Below are positions 26,632 to 35,636 of a DNA stretch of 64,000 bases, in pieces. Numbering within the stretch: position 1 is the first letter of the stretch; every line of letters begins with the position of its first letter. A program made the translations under genes and the position numbers. The DNA is taken from positions 1 through 64,000 of the forward strand of contig CAYULF010000016.1 of assembly GCA_964445695.1 (NCBI GenBank). The letters run 5' to 3'. The notes beneath the pieces are model-generated. The model was not told the origin of the DNA. It ran no database searches and was given only the letters and a program-made list of their open reading frames with translations. This DNA comes from JAUIKM01 sp964445695 (GTDB taxonomy: Bacteria > Bacteroidota > Ignavibacteria > Kapaibacteriales > UBA7675).

Positions 26632-27711
26632 CTAGTTGCGCGGACCTCCAACGTGGTACTTGCCGATGCGCGCCACCTTGCGGATGCGCTCCTCGGCAAT
26701 CTCATTGGAAGCTTCGATTGTCAGGACGTTGTCACGCTGCGCACGATTGAGAATGTTCAGCATGATATCGTAGATGCCTTCGGCCTGCCGCAGCACGCCC
26801 TCGCGGTCGTAGCCGCGCAGTTCGGATGCCACATTCATCAGACCGCCGGCGTTGATCACGTAATCCGGCGCCCACAGAATGTCGCGGTCGGCCAGTTGAC
26901 GTGCATGCTCGCCTTCGCGTGCAAGCTGATTATTTGCGCCACCGGCGACGATCGAACACTTGAGTTGCGGAATGGTCTCGTCATTGAGAATTCCACCCAG
27001 CGCGGCGGGGCTGAAAATATCGCACTCAACCGAGTAGACATCTTCGGGATTCACGTACTGTGCGCCCAGGCGCTCACAAAGTTTGTGCGCTTTGTCTTCG
27101 TAAATGTCCGTCAGCAGAACCTTGGCGTTTTCTTTTGTCAGGTACTCGGCCAGGAACGACGCCACATTGCCTGCGCCCTGGATCATGACAGTTTTACCGG
27201 CCAGTGAGTCACTGCCGTAGCGAAACTTTGCACAGGCTTTCATGCCGTGGTAGGTGCCGTAGGCCGTAACGGGGGAAGGATCGCCGCTGCCGCCCTGGCC
27301 GTTGACGCCCGTGACAAAGCGCGTTTCCTGGCGGATCCAGTCCATGTCGCGCACAGTTGTGCCGACGTCTTCCGCCGTAATGTAGCGCCCGCCCATTCCT
27401 TCGACGAAGCGGCCGTAGGTACGGAACATCGCTTCAGATTTTTCTTTGTGCGGGTCTCCAATCAGTACAGCTTTACCGCCGCCCAGATTGAGACCGGCTA
27501 CTGCCGCTTTATAGGTCATTCCCTTCGACAGTCGCAGCACGTCGCGCACGGCGTCCAGGTCGCTGGCATAAGTCCACATCCGCGTACCGCCCAGAGCCGG
27601 TCCCAACGTCGTGTCGTGGATGCCGATGATCGCCTTCAAGCCCACAGTCTTATCGGAACAAAACACAAGTTGCTCGTGTTCGGTCGATTCGATAAGCTCG
27701 AATATCTCCAT
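26632..27711 (-). CDS. ldh: Leucine dehydrogenase (Glu/Leu/Phe/Val dehydrogenase family)
   Basis: A 359-residue NAD-dependent enzyme that interconverts branched-chain amino acids and their 2-oxoacids plus ammonia. Motifs: ALGGTRMW, the catalytic lysine in GLNLGGGKAVLIGDP, DVGTTVRDMDWI, the Rossmann GAGNVASFLAEYL and the late ANNQLA and DYVINAGGLMNVA. These favour leucine over phenylalanine or glutamate dehydrogenase. It is divergent from the thioredoxin-like gene pair at 28.0 kb; the shared 294-base spacer contains no obvious regulator site. Confidence 0.88.
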   Translation of the reverse strand: MEIFELIESTEHEQLVFCSDKTVGLKAIIGIHDTTLGPALGGTRMWTYASDLDAVRDVLRLSKGMTYKAAVAGLNLGGGKAVLIGDPHKEKSEAMFRTYGRFVEGMGGRYITAEDVGTTVRDMDWIRQETRFVTGVNGQGGSGDPSPVTAYGTYHGMKACAKFRYGSDSLAGKTVMIQGAGNVASFLAEYLTKENAKVLLTDIYEDKAHKLCERLGAQYVNPEDVYSVECDIFSPAALGGILNDETIPQLKCSIVAGGANNQLAREGEHARQLADRDILWAPDYVINAGGLMNVASELRGYDREGVLRQAEGIYDIMLNILNRAQRDNVLTIEASNEIAEERIRKVARIGKYHVGGPRN

Positions 27712-28005
27712 TAATTACATCCCGTGTTTCCGTGATACAAACGCCGAATTTCCCGTCTTTCGCACTGGTCGCACCAACTGCCGATTCGCATCCGTCCAAC
27801 GCTCCGCCCTGTAATCAACAGGCGTCAATCAAAAGAATGCCCTCTGGAAGCATGCCAAGTACAGACCAGCCAATATAAGATTTTTTCTTGCAACATTCCG
27901 CAGTTTTCCGGTGTATTGAGCGCGGTGCGCGGCTGACTTCCCGGAGCGCATTTTCTCCAACAAACGGCATAATGCACCGGCCGGTTTAATCGTCACATAT
28001 TGCCT

Positions 28006-28521
28006 ATGAAAAAGCTGAATCCAACGCACTTTTTTTGCCTCTTGTTTGTCTCGCTGGCGCTCTTCAGCGTCGAGTCCCGAGCGGGTGAAAAAGTCGAACT
28101 CGTCGATCTCAAAACATTCATGCCGATGCTGCAGCCGCAGAACGATACGCTGTACATCGTCAACTTCTGGGCCACCTGGTGCAGCCCCTGCGTCAAGGAA
28201 CTGCCGCACTTTGAGAAAATCGGCAAAGAATACGCCGGCCAAAAAGTCAAAGTCATCCTGGTCAGCCTGGACTTCGCGGACGAGCTGCAACAACGCGTTC
28301 AGCCCTTCGTCGAGAAACGCAAATTGCAATCGGATGTGATGCTTCTCGACCCCGGCCGCGGCGGTGAATGGATAGATCAGGTGGATACACGCTGGTCCGG
28401 CGCCATCCCGGCAACGCTGTTCATCAACGGCAGCACCCAGTTGCGGGCCTTCCACGAGAAGAGTTTTACCTACGAAGAACTTTCAGCCCTTGTTAAATCT
28501 TACACTGGAGAACAACAATGA
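28006..28521 (+). CDS. TlpA-like thiol-disulfide oxidoreductase, exported
   Basis: A 171-residue thioredoxin-fold protein with an N-terminal signal segment (FFCLLFVSLALFSVESRA, cleavage near residue 26) and the redox motif WCSPC in VNFWATWCSPCVKELPHFE, followed by the cis-Pro region AIPATLFING. It should act in the periplasm on protein disulfides or cytochrome maturation. ATG 28,006 is preferred to an in-frame TTG at 28,000. Its stop overlaps the next gene start by four bases, so the two are coupled. Confidence 0.82.
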   Translation: MKKLNPTHFFCLLFVSLALFSVESRAGEKVELVDLKTFMPMLQPQNDTLYIVNFWATWCSPCVKELPHFEKIGKEYAGQKVKVILVSLDFADELQQRVQPFVEKRKLQSDVMLLDPGRGGEWIDQVDTRWSGAIPATLFINGSTQLRAFHEKSFTYEELSALVKSYTGEQQ

Positions 28522-29123
28522 TGCGATTGTTGACCACCGGCGCGCTCGTATTCCTGAGCTTCGTCGTTGTCATGCAGGCCGGCTACAAAGTCGGCGACGT
28601 AGCCGAGGATTTCACCCTGAAAAATGTCGATGGTTCGATGATGTCCCTGGCCGACCTGGATGAGGCCAAAGGATTCATCGTCATCTTTTCCTGCAACCAC
28701 TGCCCCTACGTCGTCAAATACGAAGACCGCATGATCGAACTGCACAATCAATTTGCCGATATAGGTTACCCCGTTGTGGCCATCAATTCCAACGACCCGG
28801 AAAAAGTCCCCGAAGATTCCTTCGACAACATGGTGACGCGCGCCGAAGACAAGGGTTTTCCCTTTCCCTATCTGTTCGACGCAACTCAGCAAGTGGCCAA
28901 AGACTTCGGCGCTACGCGCACCCCGCACGTTTTCCTGCTGCAACGCTCGGAAGACAGCAAACTGAAGGTAGCGTACATCGGTGCAATTGACGACAGCCCC
29001 AAAACGGCTGCCGACGTCAAAGACAAATACGTTGCGATGGCCATCAGTGCAATCGAAAACAACGGCACGCCCGACCCGGAATTCACCAAAGCGATCGGCT
29101 GCACGATCAAATGGCGCGAATAA
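28518..29123 (+). CDS. Thioredoxin-family/redoxin protein, exported
   Basis: A 201-residue AhpC/TSA-type protein with a signal segment (LLTTGALVFLSFVVVMQA), the opening GYKVGDVAEDFTLKNVDG, and the redox motif CNHCP in FSCNHCPYVVKYEDRM. The C-terminal part has the typical TPHVFLLQ cis-Pro region. This CNHCPY subfamily is common in FCB bacteria and has no fixed substrate. It is coupled to the TlpA-like gene and preceded by a GGAG site; a strong terminator follows at 29,189. Confidence 0.82.
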   Translation: MMRLLTTGALVFLSFVVVMQAGYKVGDVAEDFTLKNVDGSMMSLADLDEAKGFIVIFSCNHCPYVVKYEDRMIELHNQFADIGYPVVAINSNDPEKVPEDSFDNMVTRAEDKGFPFPYLFDATQQVAKDFGATRTPHVFLLQRSEDSKLKVAYIGAIDDSPKTAADVKDKYVAMAISAIENNGTPDPEFTKAIGCTIKWRE

Positions 29124-29188
29124 CGGCTGCCCGGTCCGTCCAAGTTACGGGCCGACCATTGCTGCTACGAAACGTGCGTTGACAAATG

Positions 29189-29228
29189 AACAAACCGTCC
29201 GGTTCAACTCCGGGCGGTTTGTTGTTTT
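29189..29228 (+). terminator. Rho-independent terminator after the thioredoxin gene pair
   Basis: A stem of about 14 pairs (29,189-29,202 AACAAACCGTCCGG with 29,210-29,223 CCGGGCGGTTTGTT, one mismatch) and 7-base loop is followed by GTTTT. It sits 66 bases after the stop at 29,123. Confidence 0.88.
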
Positions 29229-29285
29229 GACGCCGGATTCGCCGCCGTGAAAAATAAGCTGTTGATCCGGTGAACCTATTTGGAC

Positions 29286-29293
29286 TATATTTG
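29286..29293 (+). promoter_or_regulatory. TAnnTTTG promoter element
   Basis: TATATTTG is an exact match to the Bacteroidota -7 element; TTGATC at 29,261 lies about 22 bases upstream as a possible -33 element. The start of transcription would fall near 29,300, about 50 bases before ATG 29,348. Confidence 0.5.
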
Positions 29294-29347
29294 TATGCTG
29301 TTGCGCACATGTGTGCACAATACGAACCTTACATCTGGTTGAGAGTT

Positions 29348-29680
29348 ATGGCAAAAAATGTTCCCGCGGCGCGTCAGCGCAAACAACAACAGCGTCGCCC
29401 GGTCCCCCGGCGTCAGGCCGGCCCGAAAAAAAGCTCAACGGTGGCTATTCCCTTTGATCGCACCAACCTGATGATTTTCGGCGCGGCCCTGCTGGTCATT
29501 ATCATTGGTTTTGGCTTCATGTCCACCGGCATGACCGAAGAAGTGATGCACGACGGCATCTGGAATTCGCCGCTCGCAATCGGCGTGGCGCCCGTTGTAC
29601 TTGTCATCGGCTACTGCGTCATCGTTCCGCTGGCAATTATGTTCAGGCCTAAACAGACTGCGGCCGAAGCCGCCGAGTAA
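29348..29680 (+). CDS. Small inner-membrane protein, DUF3098-like
   Basis: A 110-residue protein with a strongly basic, Gln/Arg-rich N-terminus (residues 5-35), then FDRTNLMIFGAALLVIIIGF as transmembrane segment 1 and PVVLVIGYCVIVPLAIMF as segment 2. The two-helix layout with the FDRTNLM entry resembles DUF3098 proteins of Bacteroidota, of unknown function, often near cell-division or lipid genes. It is a single-gene unit with its own promoter element and terminator. ATG 29,348 is chosen; the frame open upstream overlaps the promoter. Confidence 0.7.
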   Translation: MAKNVPAARQRKQQQRRPVPRRQAGPKKSSTVAIPFDRTNLMIFGAALLVIIIGFGFMSTGMTEEVMHDGIWNSPLAIGVAPVVLVIGYCVIVPLAIMFRPKQTAAEAAE

Positions 29681-29710
29681 ACTCAGCGAGCATATCGGTC
29701 AACAAACTTG

Positions 29711-29743
29711 AGAGCAGTGCCGTCCGGCATTGCTCTTTTTTAT
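29711..29743 (+). terminator. Rho-independent terminator
   Basis: Stem 29,711-29,721 (AGAGCAGTGCC) with 29,726-29,736 (GGCATTGCTCT), one G-T pair, 4-base loop, followed by TTTTTAT. It ends the DUF3098-like gene. Confidence 0.88.
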
Positions 29744-29773
29744 TTCAGTCGATCCGGTCAGCCGGACACATAG

Positions 29774-29819
29774 CTGCCCGTCGTTCTGCTTGCGGCACAA
29801 CGACAAACAAAGAGGGCAG
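29774..29819 (+). promoter_or_regulatory. Two-tier hairpin in the 5' leader of the aspartokinase gene
   Basis: CTGCCC (29,774-29,779) pairs with GGGCAG (29,814-29,819), and directly stacked inside GTCGTT (29,780-29,785) pairs with AACGAC (29,799-29,804). The structure ends 4 bases before the AAAGGAG ribosome-binding site of the gene at 29,836, so it could affect translation. It does not match the lysine riboswitch, which is much larger. Confidence 0.4.
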
Positions 29820-29835
29820 GTAAAGGAGTCGGACA

Positions 29836-31164
29836 ATGCGCGTCATGAAATTCGGCGGCGCCGTGCTGAAAAACGAAACGGGCTTTGAAGCGATGCGCCA
29901 GGTGCTGGGACAGAGCAAAGGCCCGCTCCTGCTCGTAGTGTCTGCGCTCGGAACCGCTACCAGTGATTTGCAGCGCGCCGCGCGCCGCGCCGAACTCGGC
30001 AACGAAGAGCAGGCGCTCAGGCTGGCGGACAAAATTGTCTCCAAACACCTGAAGTTCACCCAGACCTTGCTGCGGGATAAACGCACCGGCGAGGCCATCG
30101 GCATGCTGCTGGAGGACTACGCCCGGCGCCTGCGCGACATGCTGCGCGGCGTGGCGATCACCATGGAACTGACCGACCGCACGCTGGACGCCATTCTCAG
30201 CTTCGGCGAGTACTTCGCCGTGCGCATCGTCAAACACTATCTGGATGAAGCCGGCTTCAACATCGGCTTTGCCGACGCCTGCGACATCATCGCGACGGAC
30301 GAGACGCACCTGGCCGCCCGCGCTCTGCGCGACGAAAGCCGTCAAAAAGTCAACGACAAGCTGACGCCCATGTTCGGCAAGTTCAACATCGTAATTACGC
30401 AAGGATTTGTCGGGCGCTCGCGTGAAGGCAACATCACGACGATGGGCATGGAGAGTTCAAACTTTACCGCCAGTCTGCTGGCAGAGCTACTGCAGGCGCG
30501 CGACGTCACGATCTGGACGGACGTCGAGGGCGTGCGCAGCGGCGATCCCAAGCTGGTGGCGACGACGCGCAGCATTCCGCGCCTGAGCTACCGGCAGGCA
30601 AGCAGCGCGGCGCTCAACGGCGTAAAACTGCTGCACCCGCGCATGATCAGTCCGGCCGAACGCGCCGGCATTCCAATCATTTTCCGCTCGGCATTCCGGC
30701 CGGACGGCGATTTTACCACAGTCGGACCGGATGAAGCGCGCGACCACGCGCCGATCGTCGGCTGCACAGAGCCGGTCACGCTGGTGCAGGTCAACCGCAG
30801 ACCGGGCGAACAGCCGCTTTTTGACAACGACGATGCGCGCACGCTTTTTCCGGACGGCACGGACGTTATCGCCGTCACGCAGCGTCACGATGCACTGACC
30901 GTGGTCGCCAGCGGCAAGGCGCGCCTGCAGAACAGCAAGAACATCGACGTCGCCGCGGTGCGCCACAACTACGCCTACATCAGTCTGGTGAACGTCCGCC
31001 CGCAACGCGCCTTCGGCCTGATTGCGGGCCTGGAACACGACATGTTCCGCATGGAGCCGCCGATGCTCGAAATCGGCGCACCGCAAAACATCGCCGCGCT
31101 GACAGTGCCGCGCAGCCTCATGACGCAGCTGGTGACCGAGCTGCACAGCGCGCTCTGCCCTTGA
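29836..31164 (+). CDS. lysC: Aspartokinase
   Basis: A 442-residue monofunctional aspartate kinase. It phosphorylates aspartate in the first step to lysine, threonine and methionine. The kinase signature VMKFGGAVLKN is at residues 3-13, with TQGFVGRSREGNITTMGMESSNFTASLLAELL and IWTDVEGVRSGDPK in the catalytic domain and HPRMISPAERAGIPI near 270. Two ACT-like regulatory domains follow from about residue 300. No homoserine dehydrogenase domain is attached. The ATG is preceded by AAAGGAG with 8-base spacing. Confidence 0.88.
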   Translation: MRVMKFGGAVLKNETGFEAMRQVLGQSKGPLLLVVSALGTATSDLQRAARRAELGNEEQALRLADKIVSKHLKFTQTLLRDKRTGEAIGMLLEDYARRLRDMLRGVAITMELTDRTLDAILSFGEYFAVRIVKHYLDEAGFNIGFADACDIIATDETHLAARALRDESRQKVNDKLTPMFGKFNIVITQGFVGRSREGNITTMGMESSNFTASLLAELLQARDVTIWTDVEGVRSGDPKLVATTRSIPRLSYRQASSAALNGVKLLHPRMISPAERAGIPIIFRSAFRPDGDFTTVGPDEARDHAPIVGCTEPVTLVQVNRRPGEQPLFDNDDARTLFPDGTDVIAVTQRHDALTVVASGKARLQNSKNIDVAAVRHNYAYISLVNVRPQRAFGLIAGLEHDMFRMEPPMLEIGAPQNIAALTVPRSLMTQLVTELHSALCP

Positions 31165-31259
31165 AATTCAATCGGAGTGAAAAATCAATCAAGAAAGCTT
31201 GTCGGCATTCGTCATGGCGCTGAGAAATTGACGTCCACAAACTGCCGGAGGGGAAAACG

Positions 31260-31952
31260 ATGTCTGTCAACAGCCCGATCGACGAAGACGACCAACAGGA
31301 AACTCCCCACGCAGCCAGCCCGCACGGCTGGAAAATCATCTTCATTTTTCTGGGCGCTGTCGTCCTGCTGGTGACGGCTCTTACGCTGATGTACCGCGAA
31401 ATGCCGAAAAAATCAGGCATAGTGGAACGCCGCAAGACGCCCGCCACAGCCGGCGTGTTCACCGCCGTGATTTCACCAATTGATTCGGTACAGGCTGCAG
31501 AAATCGCGGGCCGCATCGCCGCGTCCATCGGAGCGGATTCCAGCATGACGCAGATGGTGGTGGGCGGCACGCACAATTACAAACTCTGCACCTCCCTGGC
31601 CGATTATCAGACCATTCTGCAGAGCGCCATGATCAATGCGCGGCCGGAAGACCTGGACACCCAGTCCAAACTTTTGGCGCAGGTAGTCAGCCGCCTGATG
31701 ACGGACCACATGCCTTCAACCTTCTATCTCGTAGGTGACTTCGAACCGGCCGACTTCTCAACGATCGCGTATCGCGTATCCGGGGCGGCCAATGTAATGC
31801 GTTTGCGAGCAGCCATGAGTGATCAGTATGGAAATGTGTCGATGGAGGCATTCCCCGACAAACAGTACAGCGGGTCGACCGAACGCGAAACCGTACGCAC
31901 ACAGGTTTTTGACACCTTCCGCGCACAAGGAATCGACGTCAAAGTGCACTAA
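31260..31952 (+). CDS. Single-TM membrane protein of unknown function
   Basis: A 230-residue protein with an acidic 25-residue cytoplasmic start, one transmembrane segment (IIFIFLGAVVLLVTALTLMY, about 27-46) and a periplasmic domain. The latter contains EIAGRIAASIGADSSMTQMVVGG and a C-terminal amphipathic part. No family was recognised. The ATG follows a strong GGAGGGG site. It lies 95 bases after aspartokinase and its last four bases overlap the convergent prolyl oligopeptidase gene. Confidence 0.65.
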   Translation: MSVNSPIDEDDQQETPHAASPHGWKIIFIFLGAVVLLVTALTLMYREMPKKSGIVERRKTPATAGVFTAVISPIDSVQAAEIAGRIAASIGADSSMTQMVVGGTHNYKLCTSLADYQTILQSAMINARPEDLDTQSKLLAQVVSRLMTDHMPSTFYLVGDFEPADFSTIAYRVSGAANVMRLRAAMSDQYGNVSMEAFPDKQYSGSTERETVRTQVFDTFRAQGIDVKVH

Positions 31953-33997
31953 TCCTGCCCGTCCATGCCCAGATGGTGCATGATAAAACTCCAGTAATCG
32001 GACTCGTCGGCGATGATTTTGTCGATCGGCCGTCCTGCGCCATGCCCGGCGCGGTCGCCGACGCGCAGAATCACCGGATTCGGCGGCTGGGCCGCCTGCA
32101 GTGTCGCGGCAAACTTGTAAGAATGTGACGGCACAACGCGGTCGTCGTGATTTGCCGTCATAATGAGCGTCGCCGGATAATCCACGCCCGGCCGGACGTT
32201 GTGCAGAGGCGAGTAAGCGCGCAAAGTGTGAAACTGTTCCTCATTTTCACTGCTGCCGTATTCCGTGCGCCAGGCCCAGCCGATAGTGAATTTGTCGTAT
32301 CGCAACATGTCGAAAACACCGACAATCGGCACTGCCGCGGCAAACAGTTCCGGGCGCTGAGTCATCACAGCGCCGACGAGCAATCCGCCGTTTGAGCCGC
32401 CCATCATCGCCATGCGTTCCGGCCTGGTGTAGTTGAGATCGATCAGCAGTTCCGCCGCGGCAATAAAGTCATTGAATGTGTTCTGCTTTTTCTCCAGGAT
32501 GGCTGCTTTGTGCCATTTCTGGCCGAACTCGCCGCCGCCGCGTGCGTTCACTACCACAAAAACACCGCCGCGCTGCAGAAAACTATCGCGCAGACTGTTG
32601 TACTCCGGCGTCAGCTTGATATTGAATCCGCCGTAGGCATAAAAAACCGCCGGGTTGTTGCCGTCGAGTTTGATGCCTTTTTTGTGGATAACAAACATGG
32701 GAATGCGTTCTCCGTCGGCGCTGACGGCATGCAATCGCTCGGTCACGACATCGGGATTGCCGCCCGCGACGCTGCGTATCGCGGAGAGACTGCGGTCGGC
32801 AGTATCGTAGCGCATCACTCTGATGGGCCGTGTAAAAGTCGTGTATCCAAAGCTGAGTATGCTGGAGTCGGGCTCCGCATGCGCCTCAAAAATCGTTGCA
32901 GGTCCCGGCAGATCTGGCTCGTCAATCAGCCGGCCGTCGAAGTCGTAAATGTGCAGCCGCGAAGATGCATCGTGGAGGTAGAGCGCCGCGATCGCGTTTG
33001 CGGTAAGGACCGCGTGGCTCAAAACTTCTTCGCCGGTCGGCAGCACATCCCGCCAGTTTGTTTCCGCCGGATTTTCCGGATCAACGGACACAAGCCTGTA
33101 GTTGGGCGCATTCAGATCTGTGCGCAGCAGGAGCCGTCCGTTCGCATAACCCACGGGCGAGTATTCCGTTTTGGACGTCAATCCAATCTGCGTCCAGTCC
33201 GCGCCCGCACCGCCGTCAAGCGGGCGGTACAACAAACGATTGCCGCCGGACGAACCTTCGTATTCCACAATGAACTGCGCATTGTGTTCCGGGTACACCA
33301 TAGCTCCCACGAGAGCTTGCGGCTTGTCAGGGTTGCTGTAAACCAGGCGATCCTGCTCCTGGGAATCGCCGAGCGTGTGGTGGTAGACCTTCTGAAATTG
33401 CGCGGAAGCCACAAGCGCCGTTTTTTCGTCGGGTGGATCAAAGGCGCTGTAATAGAATCCTTCGTGATCCCATTCCGGCAGGCTGTAGCGCACCCACCGT
33501 ATTTCGTCGTCCAGATCGCGGCCGGTCTTCAGCTCGCGCACGCGGATTGTTACCCAGTCCGATCCCGCTTCAGACAGTCCGTAAGCCAGGTAGCGCGCAT
33601 CGCGCGAGGGTATCACAAAATTGAGGCTGACGGTTCCGTCGTCTGAAAAGCCGTTCGGATCAAGCACGGATACTTCCGCGTCACCCTTCATACAGCACAA
33701 GGCGGCAAGCTGGTCTTGCGGGCGTTTGCGCCAAAAGTACACCTGTCCGCCGATGACCAGAGCCGGACGATAGCGGGTGGAATTGAGATTCTCTCTGAAC
33801 TCGGTACGCAGATCCGCGCGAATGCCGATTTCACCCAGGTATGCTTCACACAGTTTCTTTTGTTGATGCAACCACGTTGAACTCGCTTCGCTCTGACCGT
33901 CTTCCAGCGGCCGGAAGGGGTCTTCCACGGCGGTACCGAAATAGTCATCAACCACGGCGGCGCGTGGCGCCGCCGGATACCTGATGTCAACTGCCAT
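31949..33997 (-). CDS. Prolyl oligopeptidase (S9A family)
   Basis: A 682-residue serine peptidase cleaving after proline in short peptides. The N-terminal opening YPAAPRAAVVDDYFGTAVEDP and PLEDG is typical; a seven-bladed propeller spans about residues 70-400, and the alpha/beta-hydrolase domain carries the triad Ser in MMGGSNGGLL (about 535), Asp in NHDDRVVPSHS (about 620) and His in DRAGHGAGRP (about 653). No signal peptide is visible, so it is probably cytoplasmic. ATG 33,997 is chosen: an AAGGA site lies 9 bases upstream. Neighbour of the VWA-OmpA gene on the same strand. Confidence 0.9.
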   Translation of the reverse strand: MAVDIRYPAAPRAAVVDDYFGTAVEDPFRPLEDGQSEASSTWLHQQKKLCEAYLGEIGIRADLRTEFRENLNSTRYRPALVIGGQVYFWRKRPQDQLAALCCMKGDAEVSVLDPNGFSDDGTVSLNFVIPSRDARYLAYGLSEAGSDWVTIRVRELKTGRDLDDEIRWVRYSLPEWDHEGFYYSAFDPPDEKTALVASAQFQKVYHHTLGDSQEQDRLVYSNPDKPQALVGAMVYPEHNAQFIVEYEGSSGGNRLLYRPLDGGAGADWTQIGLTSKTEYSPVGYANGRLLLRTDLNAPNYRLVSVDPENPAETNWRDVLPTGEEVLSHAVLTANAIAALYLHDASSRLHIYDFDGRLIDEPDLPGPATIFEAHAEPDSSILSFGYTTFTRPIRVMRYDTADRSLSAIRSVAGGNPDVVTERLHAVSADGERIPMFVIHKKGIKLDGNNPAVFYAYGGFNIKLTPEYNSLRDSFLQRGGVFVVVNARGGGEFGQKWHKAAILEKKQNTFNDFIAAAELLIDLNYTRPERMAMMGGSNGGLLVGAVMTQRPELFAAAVPIVGVFDMLRYDKFTIGWAWRTEYGSSENEEQFHTLRAYSPLHNVRPGVDYPATLIMTANHDDRVVPSHSYKFAATLQAAQPPNPVILRVGDRAGHGAGRPIDKIIADESDYWSFIMHHLGMDGQD

Positions 33998-34069
33998 TAC
34001 CGTATTTCCTTGCTGCTGCGTCGCCCGCCGGGCGCGGGGCATGAGCTTTCGGCGCCAAGCCGAATGACG

Positions 34070-35470
34070 CTATTTACTGACTATGACAATTTCGGTTCGG
34101 CGGTTGAGCGAACGGCCGAATTCGGTTTCGTTGGTGGCTATAGGCTTGCTTTCTCCATAGCCGAACACCTGAATGCGTTCCACGGGAATTCCCGCACGCA
34201 CGAGATAGCGGCGCACCGCTTCGGCGCGCTGCTCGGAGAGACGCTGATTTAATTGGTTGGAGCCGCGGCTGTCGGTATGTCCTTCAACGCGAATTGCCAC
34301 CGTGGGCTTGCGCTCCATGTACATGGCGATCGTATCCAGCGCCGGCACAGTACCCTGCAAATCGGCACTGCCCGTGCCGAACAACAGATTTTTAATAATC
34401 AGTTTGCGGCCGACTTCCCCAATTGGAATCGTGCGCAGCGTCAAACGGCGCTTTTCCTTGTCCAGGATCCCGATTTCCAACGAGTCCGGTATGGCCGGCG
34501 TACCTGAGCGGTACTTGAGTGCATACAGGTTGGTCAGCTGATTGGAGAAGTTGTCGAGGATGGTCGCAAAAGACTGGTTAATATCAAACGTAGCGCCGCG
34601 TGTGCCGTTGGAAATGACTTTGTACTGTTCCAGCGTTTTAGGCACGATGCAGAAAACGCGCGCGTCGTGCTGCGACAGAAAAGTTGTGATACTCGGCGTC
34701 GTGAAGCTCGTCACGCCCTGTCCGTGATCGCCCTTTTGATGATAGGGCGCATCCGTAATCAGCACGAATACTTTGTTCGCGGAAGGACGGAAATCCATTC
34801 GGGCGGCCGTCGCAAGCGCTTCCAGAGCATTTTCATTGAAATCGCTGCCGCCGCTGGCGCGCGTGTTGGCCAACCACTCGAGGAACTTGATAACGTCGCC
34901 GCTGGGCGAATAGGCATTGTCGATCACGTCGGAAAACAACACCAGCCCCAGCTTGTAGTCGATGCCACGCCTCACCAGTGAAGAGGTGAAGTTGATGATG
35001 TTGTTGCGGACGCCGTCGATATAGGTCTGCATCGAACCGGTCACGTCGATCACAAATACAAAGTCGACCGGAACACGCTCGTTGACTGAAAGTTTTTCAA
35101 CGGAGAGAACCGGAATCTCCGCCTGATTCTCCATGATGGTAAGATCCGTGTCTACCAGCGTATCCAGCGGCTCGCCCTCTTCGTTGAACGCTTCAACGAT
35201 GACGTTGACAAAGGGCCACTCGGAGATATCGACATTGCGGATCGTCAGGACCAGTCCGTCGCGCTGCGACTGCACCGTGGTTGCAGGCATGGTGTCGGGC
35301 TGGGCAACGGTGTCCTGCAAGGCGCGCGATTGCCGCACCGGCGGATCGAAAACCGACCTGGTGGAATCGGCGGACCACGCCTGTGTTGAAGCCAGAATCA
35401 AGCCGAGAAAAAGAACCACGAACCATTGCTGCAAAGTCCGTGCATTTCGAGGCTTAGAAATTCTTCCCAT
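34070..35470 (-). CDS. VWA-domain protein with C-terminal OmpA peptidoglycan-binding domain
   Basis: A 466-residue exported protein. A signal segment (WFVVLFLGLILASTQAWSA, cleavage near residue 34) precedes a spacer and a von Willebrand A domain (about 130-310) with the MIDAS motif DVTGSMQTYIDG. The OmpA domain (about 345-466) shows FGTGSADLQ, VEGHTDSRGSNQLNQRLSEQRAEAV and FGYGESKPIATN. It likely sits in the periplasm tied to peptidoglycan, with the VWA domain binding a partner through a metal. It lies at the end of the envelope block headed by the GldM-like gene but follows a terminator. Confidence 0.85.
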   Translation of the reverse strand: MGRISKPRNARTLQQWFVVLFLGLILASTQAWSADSTRSVFDPPVRQSRALQDTVAQPDTMPATTVQSQRDGLVLTIRNVDISEWPFVNVIVEAFNEEGEPLDTLVDTDLTIMENQAEIPVLSVEKLSVNERVPVDFVFVIDVTGSMQTYIDGVRNNIINFTSSLVRRGIDYKLGLVLFSDVIDNAYSPSGDVIKFLEWLANTRASGGSDFNENALEALATAARMDFRPSANKVFVLITDAPYHQKGDHGQGVTSFTTPSITTFLSQHDARVFCIVPKTLEQYKVISNGTRGATFDINQSFATILDNFSNQLTNLYALKYRSGTPAIPDSLEIGILDKEKRRLTLRTIPIGEVGRKLIIKNLLFGTGSADLQGTVPALDTIAMYMERKPTVAIRVEGHTDSRGSNQLNQRLSEQRAEAVRRYLVRAGIPVERIQVFGYGESKPIATNETEFGRSLNRRTEIVIVSK

Positions 35471-35524
35471 TTACATCCACGCTCTCATTGGCCTGTTGCC
35501 GGCCGCTCTTCCAACTGGGTGGAA

Positions 35525-35556
35525 CAAAAAAGGGCGGCGCCTGTGTTGGCGCCACC
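35525..35556 (-). terminator. Rho-independent terminator between two envelope genes
   Basis: On the minus strand GTGGCGCC AACACA GGCGCCGCC is followed by CTTTTTTGTT: a strong stem around the GGCGCC pair and a T6 run. It ends the transcript of the 482-residue protein gene and puts the VWA-OmpA gene in its own unit. Confidence 0.85.
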
Positions 35557-35636
35557 CATGGAAATACTGATTTTCGACGCCGACGCTCTTCAGACGTCTA
35601 CGAAAATGTGCATTTCAACAACGCCCGTTGAACACG

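Noticed and set aside
29189..29223. GGTTCAACTCC resembling a tRNA T-arm
   Set aside because: No anticodon arm or acceptor stem can be drawn; the stretch is a terminator stem-loop with a T-run.
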